Shown: positions 37,923 to 42,435 of the stretch, piece by piece
Layout of the letters: every line of letters begins with the position of its first letter
Position numbering within the stretch: the stretch's first letter is position 1
Source of the DNA: Nitrospirota bacterium
Lineage (GTDB): Bacteria; Nitrospirota; Thermodesulfovibrionia; UBA6902
NCBI GenBank assembly: GCA_016234115.1
Contig: JACRHD010000040.1
Location: 1 to 42,435, forward strand
Reading direction: 5' to 3'
Length of the DNA: 42,435 nt
Program-made: the position numbers and the translations under genes
Notes under the pieces: generated by a model
Told to the model about the DNA's origin: nothing
The model's input: the letters and a program-made list of their open reading frames with translations, nothing else
Databases searched by the model: none

Positions 37923-40436
37923 ATGAGACGCAAGGTCGTCATGTCCCTTATTTCGCTTTTTGTATGCTATACCATAGGCGCGGTCCTGTCCGTACTGTAT
38001 ATTACAAAGAATACCGGGGAGATGAACCACGTCATCAGGCTTCACCAGGTAGACCAGATCAGGAAATCGCTCGTCATAAACGTATATGCCGCGCAGAGCG
38101 ATCTTTTCAGGTTAAACACACCGTTCGCGCCTGATACTTCGAATATTTCGGGCCATATGCTGACTCTCGAAGAATCAGTCCGGCAGTGCGCTTCATGCCA
38201 CCATACTTCCGCTGTCGGCGACCGCATAAAGGGCCTGCAATCTCTTATTCTGAATTATCACGCTGCTCTTGACGACTATATGGCCGCAGCCTCCGACCGG
38301 ACGGAGACGTGGAGACTGAAAATGAACGCCGTCAGGATCAGCAACGACATACTTAAACTGACTGAAGGCATTTCCCACCAGGCGAGCGATAACCTTGAAG
38401 TATTGACAGGCGACACCATGAAGAGACTCAGGGACGTCCGGAAGATCCTGTTTGCCACGCTGGTGACGACCTTCTTCCTCGCAGCGGCGATCGCGCTGTA
38501 TCTGAAGAGGTCCATAACGCGACCAGTAAGCGAACTGGTCGAGGCGACGAGGACGATGGCGGGCGGCAACTTCAATGCCAGGATTTCTTATACCGATACT
38601 TCCGAGTTCGGGGAGCTGGCGAGGCATTTTAATACTATGAGCGAAACAGTAAGATACGGATATGAAGAGATACGGAAGGAAATCATATGGCGCCGTGAGA
38701 CGGAAGAGGCCCTTCGTGAAAGCGAAGAACGCTATGCCCTCGCCTCCAGCGGCGCAAACGACGGGATATGGGACTGGAACCTGAAGTCGAACAGGATGTA
38801 CTATTCGCCCCGCTGGAAATCCATACTCGGCTACGAAAAAGACGAATTGACGGACAGTCCTTCCGAATGCCTGGACAGGGTGCATCCCGATGACCGTCCC
38901 CATATGGATACCGCGTTGGCCGCTCATATCAACGGCCATTCGCCCCATTATAAACATGAGCACAGGATGCTCAACAGAGAGGGCGTATACCTATGGGTAA
39001 TGTGCCGGGGGCTGGCCATCCGGGACTCATCCGGGAAGGCTTACCGCATAGCGGGGTCGATGAGTGATATTACGGAACGGAAAATTGTGGAAGAGCAGCT
39101 TATATTCGACGCGCTTCACGACTCCCTGACGGGACTCCCCAACCGGTCCCTGTTCAGCGACCGTCTCAGGCAGGCGATGTATCGCGAAAAGCGGCGCAGC
39201 GATTACCTGTTCGCGGTATTGTTTCTGGACATCGACCGTTTCAAGGTGTTTAACGACAGTCTTGGACACGCGATGGGCGATGAACTGCTTGTAGCGGTCA
39301 GTCACAGGCTCAAAGACACCATCAGGCCGGAGGACACTATCGCGCGTTTCGGGGGAGACGAGTTTGTAATTCTCCTTGAAGACCTGAAGGACAAAACGGA
39401 AGCCGTCCATATAGCCGAACGCATACAGGCCCACGTGACCCTGCCTTATAATATCAACGGGCGGGAGTTTTTCACATCTTCAAGCATCGGGATGACCTTC
39501 AATGCTCCGGCCTATGAAAAGCCGGAGCATTTTCTGCGCGACGCCGACATCGCCATGTATTGCGCGAAAAGCAAGGGCAGCGGCCGCTATGAGATCTTCG
39601 ACAAGGGGATGTATGCCGATGCGCTGGCGCGGATGCAGCTCGAGACCGACATGAGACAGGCCATCAAGCGGAACGAATTCCTGCTCCACTATCAGCCTGT
39701 AATATCGCTGAGAACGGGCAGGATTACAGGCGTGGAGGCCCTCATACGGTGGCAACACCCGGTGCGCGGCCTCATTTACCCTTCCGAATTCATCCGGTTG
39801 GCCGAGGAAACAGGTCTGATTATTTATATCGGCGAGTGGGTGCTCCATGAGGCCTGCCTCCGCCTGAGGATATGGCAGGACAAATTCCCTTCAGAGCCGC
39901 CTATGAAGATGAGCGTTAATATGTCCAGCAAACAGTTGTTCCCGCATTTCGTCAAGGCGGTCGGGGAGGCCCTTCAGAATAACTCCCTGGCCCCCGACAG
40001 CCTGGTGCTGGAGGTCACCGAGAGCATGCTGATGGAAAACGCCGAGACCGTTTCAAACCTTCTTTTACAACTGAAAGAAATGCGCGTCCAGATACATATC
40101 GATGACTTCGGCACCGGATATTCCTCGCTGAGCTACCTGCACCAGTTCCCCATCGACGCGCTGAAGATCGACCGTTCTTTCATCAAAAAAGCGGGCAGCG
40201 GAAATCTTGAAATCGCCCGGGCGATTGCGACCCTGTCCCACGGTCTCAATATGGAAGTCGTCGCAGAAGGCGTGGAAACAGAGGACCAGCTCGCGTTCAT
40301 TAAAACGCTGGACTGCGAATACGTTCAGGGGTTCCTGCTGTCAAGGCCCATCGAAAGCGGGGCCGTGGAAGATCTGCTGAATCAGGGCCGGATGGATATG
40401 GCCGGGTTCAAGAAGCATCCTTCCGCTAAAACTTAG
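37923..40436 (+). CDS. c-heme sensor diguanylate cyclase/phosphodiesterase (HAMP-PAS-GGDEF-EAL)
   Basis: This 837-residue membrane protein has a first membrane helix about 7-28 and a periplasmic sensor domain with one c-type heme motif (CASCHH, about 88-93). A second membrane helix lies at about 178-198 (ILFATLVTTFFLAAAIAL), followed by HAMP. PAS follows (YALASSGANDGIWDWNLKSN, then YRIAGSMSDITERK). GGDEF is intact (ARFGGDEFVIL, about 478). EAL is intact in key motifs (GVEALIRW, EVTESMLMEN, DDFGTGYSS, VVAEGVET). AAGGAGA precedes the ATG. Both enzymatic halves appear competent. A covalent heme in the sensor suggests it reads redox state or a gas. PilZ receptors at 23.6-24.3 kb are possible downstream partners. 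Confidence 0.95.
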   Translation: MRRKVVMSLISLFVCYTIGAVLSVLYITKNTGEMNHVIRLHQVDQIRKSLVINVYAAQSDLFRLNTPFAPDTSNISGHMLTLEESVRQCASCHHTSAVGDRIKGLQSLILNYHAALDDYMAAASDRTETWRLKMNAVRISNDILKLTEGISHQASDNLEVLTGDTMKRLRDVRKILFATLVTTFFLAAAIALYLKRSITRPVSELVEATRTMAGGNFNARISYTDTSEFGELARHFNTMSETVRYGYEEIRKEIIWRRETEEALRESEERYALASSGANDGIWDWNLKSNRMYYSPRWKSILGYEKDELTDSPSECLDRVHPDDRPHMDTALAAHINGHSPHYKHEHRMLNREGVYLWVMCRGLAIRDSSGKAYRIAGSMSDITERKIVEEQLIFDALHDSLTGLPNRSLFSDRLRQAMYREKRRSDYLFAVLFLDIDRFKVFNDSLGHAMGDELLVAVSHRLKDTIRPEDTIARFGGDEFVILLEDLKDKTEAVHIAERIQAHVTLPYNINGREFFTSSSIGMTFNAPAYEKPEHFLRDADIAMYCAKSKGSGRYEIFDKGMYADALARMQLETDMRQAIKRNEFLLHYQPVISLRTGRITGVEALIRWQHPVRGLIYPSEFIRLAEETGLIIYIGEWVLHEACLRLRIWQDKFPSEPPMKMSVNMSSKQLFPHFVKAVGEALQNNSLAPDSLVLEVTESMLMENAETVSNLLLQLKEMRVQIHIDDFGTGYSSLSYLHQFPIDALKIDRSFIKKAGSGNLEIARAIATLSHGLNMEVVAEGVETEDQLAFIKTLDCEYVQGFLLSRPIESGAVEDLLNQGRMDMAGFKKHPSAKT

Positions 40437-40637
40437 AACATTTCGTCCTTAAATCTCCTGGTTACCGCTAACCATTTCCCCACTCATTTATCTCATGATT
40501 TCAAAATAAAATTACGTCCGGTTACGTTATAATAGCCGCAAAAGCAGGGCTCTGAAAGAGGGGTGAAGGTCTTAAATTTCCGTTGAAAAGAAACCATGAA
40601 GGCAGGCAATAACACTCACAACAGGAAAGGGGACAAA

Positions 40638-41465
40638 ATGGAAACACAATTGGCGGTTTTTAAAGGCAGGAAAATCAGAAAGACAATTTATAACAATGAG
40701 TGGTGGTTTGTAATTGAGGACGTAGTTCTGGCGCTTATTGATTCGACTGATCCTAAACAATATATCCAGCGTATGAAACAGCGCGATCCGGAGCTTGCAA
40801 AAGGGTGGGTACAAATTGTACATACCCTTTTGGTTGATACGTCCGGTGGCTCGCAGCGGATGATCTGCGCCGATACTGAGGGAATCTTTCGTATTATTCA
40901 ATCCATCCCGTCTTCTAAAGCCGAGCCCTTTAAACGCTGGCTGGCCAAGGTCGGTTACGAGAGGGTACAGGAGATTGAAGACCCCGAATTAGGCACCAAA
41001 AGGACAAGGGCTTTGTATAAGGCGAAGGGCTATTCGGACGACTGGATTGAAAAAAGAATGCGTGGAATAGCCATCAGGGAAGAGCTTACCGGCGAGTGGA
41101 AAAAGCGGGAAGTGAAAGAGAAAAGAGAATACGAGATACTTACCGCCGAGATAGCTAAAGCTGCATTCGGGATAACGCCTGACAAGCACAAGAGACTCAA
41201 AGGCTTAAAACGTGAGAATCTCCGTGACCACATGACCGACCTTGAACTGATCTTCTCAATGTTAGGCGAAGCGGCAACGACTGAGATAACACGGGTCGAT
41301 GACACAAAGGGGTTTCATGAAAGCAAACACTCAGCTCGTAAAGGCGGTGAAGTTGCAGGCAAAGCGCGAGAGGACCTTGAAAGGAAAACCGGCAGGCGAG
41401 TTGTCACACATGAAAATTATCTGTCCGAGCCGGAGAGCCGGAAGAAGTTGGAGAGAAAGAAGTAA
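40638..41465 (+). CDS. BRO-N / DinD-like protein
   Basis: This 275-residue protein has an N-terminal BRO-type domain (VFKGRKIRKTIYNNEWWFV, then IEDVVLALIDSTDPKQYIQR, then ADTEGIFRIIQSIPS), as in phage antirepressors. The C-terminal half (LYKAKGYSDDWIEKRMRGIA, then ITPDKHKRLKGLKR) matches DinD-like proteins. DinD in E. coli is damage-induced and inhibits RecA; that role is not proven here. AGGAAAGGGG lies before the ATG at 40638; the frame is open from 40596. It is 56 bp upstream of and co-oriented with cas3, so the two may share a transcript. Confidence 0.85.
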   Translation: METQLAVFKGRKIRKTIYNNEWWFVIEDVVLALIDSTDPKQYIQRMKQRDPELAKGWVQIVHTLLVDTSGGSQRMICADTEGIFRIIQSIPSSKAEPFKRWLAKVGYERVQEIEDPELGTKRTRALYKAKGYSDDWIEKRMRGIAIREELTGEWKKREVKEKREYEILTAEIAKAAFGITPDKHKRLKGLKRENLRDHMTDLELIFSMLGEAATTEITRVDDTKGFHESKHSARKGGEVAGKAREDLERKTGRRVVTHENYLSEPESRKKLERKK

Positions 41466-41521
41466 GAGTCGGGAAGATTCCCTCTCCAGATGGAGAGGGT
41501 CGGAATGAGGGGGGTATAATA

Positions 41522-42435
41522 ATGAAGAAATTCTACGCCCATAGCGCTGAAGGCAAACCACAGGATGAATGGCATTCGCTTGAGGAGCATTTGAAGGGGA
41601 CGGCGGAGCTTGCCGGATCGTTTGCGGGTGAATTTGGATCCGGGGAATGGGCTTGTCTGGCGGGGTTGTGGCATGATCTGGGGAAGTATTCGGATGATTT
41701 TCAAAAAATGCTTCTTGACTCTATCGATGCTCATATTGAAACAAAATCTGGCAGGGTAGATCATTCCACTGCGGGGGCAATTCACTCAGTTAGAAAATTT
41801 AATATACCGGGAAGAATATTCAGCTATCTTATCGCGGGACACCATGCCGGACTTGCAGACTGGCAAACCGCTGAAGCAGGCAACAGGAGCTTAATCCACC
41901 GTCTTCAAAATAATGATCTCATCAAGAAAGCCCTCGAATCAAATATTCCGCAGAAAATCACAGAACAATCTCTGCCCAGGCAAAAATTCAGGACTAACGA
42001 AGGGCATGCGCTGTGGATCAGGATGCTATATTCCTGCCTTGTTGACGCTGACTTTCTTGACACAGAGGCATTTCTTGATCCGGATAAATCAAAGACGCGC
42101 AAAGGTTACCCTTCACTGAATGAACTTCAGCCTCTTTTTGAAACCTATATTGAGATGAAACAGGCTGGGGCTGATGATACCGATGTCAACAAACAACGGG
42201 CCGATATCCTCAGGCAATGCATTGCAAAATCATTACATGAACCTGCAATCTTTACGCTGACAGTTCCGACAGGTGGCGGAAAGACTCTTTCGTCAATGGC
42301 TTTTGCCTTGCATCATGCAGCGGAACACGATAAGAGGCGAATTATTTATGTCATCCCCTATACGAGTATCATCGAACAGACAGCCGAGCAATTCAGAGAT
42401 ATTTTCAAAGATACAGTTGTCGAGCATCACAGCAA
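41522..42435 (+). CDS. cas3: CRISPR-associated helicase-nuclease Cas3 (N-terminal part, runs off window)
   Basis: An open frame of 304 codons runs from ATG 41522 to the window edge with GAGGGGGG about eight bases upstream. The HD nuclease domain comes first: YAHSAEGK, LEEHL, WHDLGKYSDDFQ (about 50), DHSTAGA and AGHHAGLADW (about 106). The helicase begins with Walker A in TVPTGGGKTLSS (about 248) and YVIPYTSIIEQ. This arrangement is Cas3 of type I. The opening resembles I-C forms, but subtype cannot be fixed without the other cas genes. No CRISPR repeat is in the window; the rest of the locus should lie to the right. Confidence 0.95.
   Translation, partial: MKKFYAHSAEGKPQDEWHSLEEHLKGTAELAGSFAGEFGSGEWACLAGLWHDLGKYSDDFQKMLLDSIDAHIETKSGRVDHSTAGAIHSVRKFNIPGRIFSYLIAGHHAGLADWQTAEAGNRSLIHRLQNNDLIKKALESNIPQKITEQSLPRQKFRTNEGHALWIRMLYSCLVDADFLDTEAFLDPDKSKTRKGYPSLNELQPLFETYIEMKQAGADDTDVNKQRADILRQCIAKSLHEPAIFTLTVPTGGGKTLSSMAFALHHAAEHDKRRIIYVIPYTSIIEQTAEQFRDIFKDTVVEHHS

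Noticed and set aside
41466-42435. CRISPR array near cas3
   Set aside because: No regularly spaced repeat of 25-40 bp is present before the window ends; an array is expected further right but cannot be claimed.
1-42435. tRNA or rRNA genes
   Set aside because: No cloverleaf with a conserved T-loop or rRNA signature was noticed on either strand when reading; a tRNA scan was not possible.

Overview
The window looks like a chromosomal segment of an anaerobic, autotrophic or acetyl-CoA-pathway bacterium. A Nitrospirota (Thermodesulfovibrio-like) or related deep-branching sulfate/metal-reducer lineage is the best guess. The basis is a bacterial-type CODH/ACS operon, ThyX instead of ThyA, a two-CW protein, PEP-CTERM and PilZ proteins, and a c-heme-containing GGDEF-EAL sensor. 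The assignment is inference from gene content only.

Region 1 (1-6.7 kb) is a complete integron read outward from a divergent 453-aa integron integrase (intI, + strand). To its left, on the minus strand, lie an attI-type core and three cassettes. Their attC ends obey a strict rule: the R'' heptamer of each attC is the exact complement of the heptamer at the start of its own cassette. The cassettes carry a zinc-ribbon protein (interrupted or accompanied by an IS91-family transposase), a putative EVE-like/PD-(D/E)XK nuclease and a poly-glycine lipoprotein. An IS1182-like transposase starts at the left edge. Behind intI sit a small TA-like gene pair and a 39-bp duplicate of the intI 3' end.

Region 2 (6.7-22 kb, minus strand) is a Wood-Ljungdahl locus. 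In transcription order it has acsE, acsD, acsC, a Fur/PerR-type regulator, acsB, cooS, then NuoE-, NuoF-, a NuoF-C-terminal/ferredoxin and a NuoG-like subunit. cooC lies just upstream, separated by one small + strand gene. The layout suggests that CO/acetyl-CoA chemistry is wired to an NAD(P)H:ferredoxin-type electron-transfer module. The spacers are filled with several families of palindromic repeats.

Region 3 (22-29.6 kb) holds a decayed two-component system, two adjacent PilZ genes, thyX, a chemoreceptor, a PEP-CTERM protein, a two-CW protein and a truncated IS256 transposase. Region 4 (29.7-40.4 kb) holds a glycosidase-like lipoprotein, priA, a TumE/TumA-type toxin-antitoxin pair whose toxin has an in-frame stop, and a P2A-type cation ATPase. 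The ATPase and a zinc-finger gene lie behind a clear yybP-ykoY (manganese) riboswitch with an overlapping terminator. A heme-c/HAMP/PAS/GGDEF/EAL protein follows. Region 5 (40.6 kb to end) has a BRO/DinD-like gene followed by the start of a type I cas3 that runs off the window.

A genome-wide theme is invasion by short palindromic or low-complexity repeats. Several are inserted in frame inside essential proteins (PriA, ThyX, the P-type ATPase), and two near-identical ~175-bp copies of another repeat lie in opposite orientation 12 kb apart.
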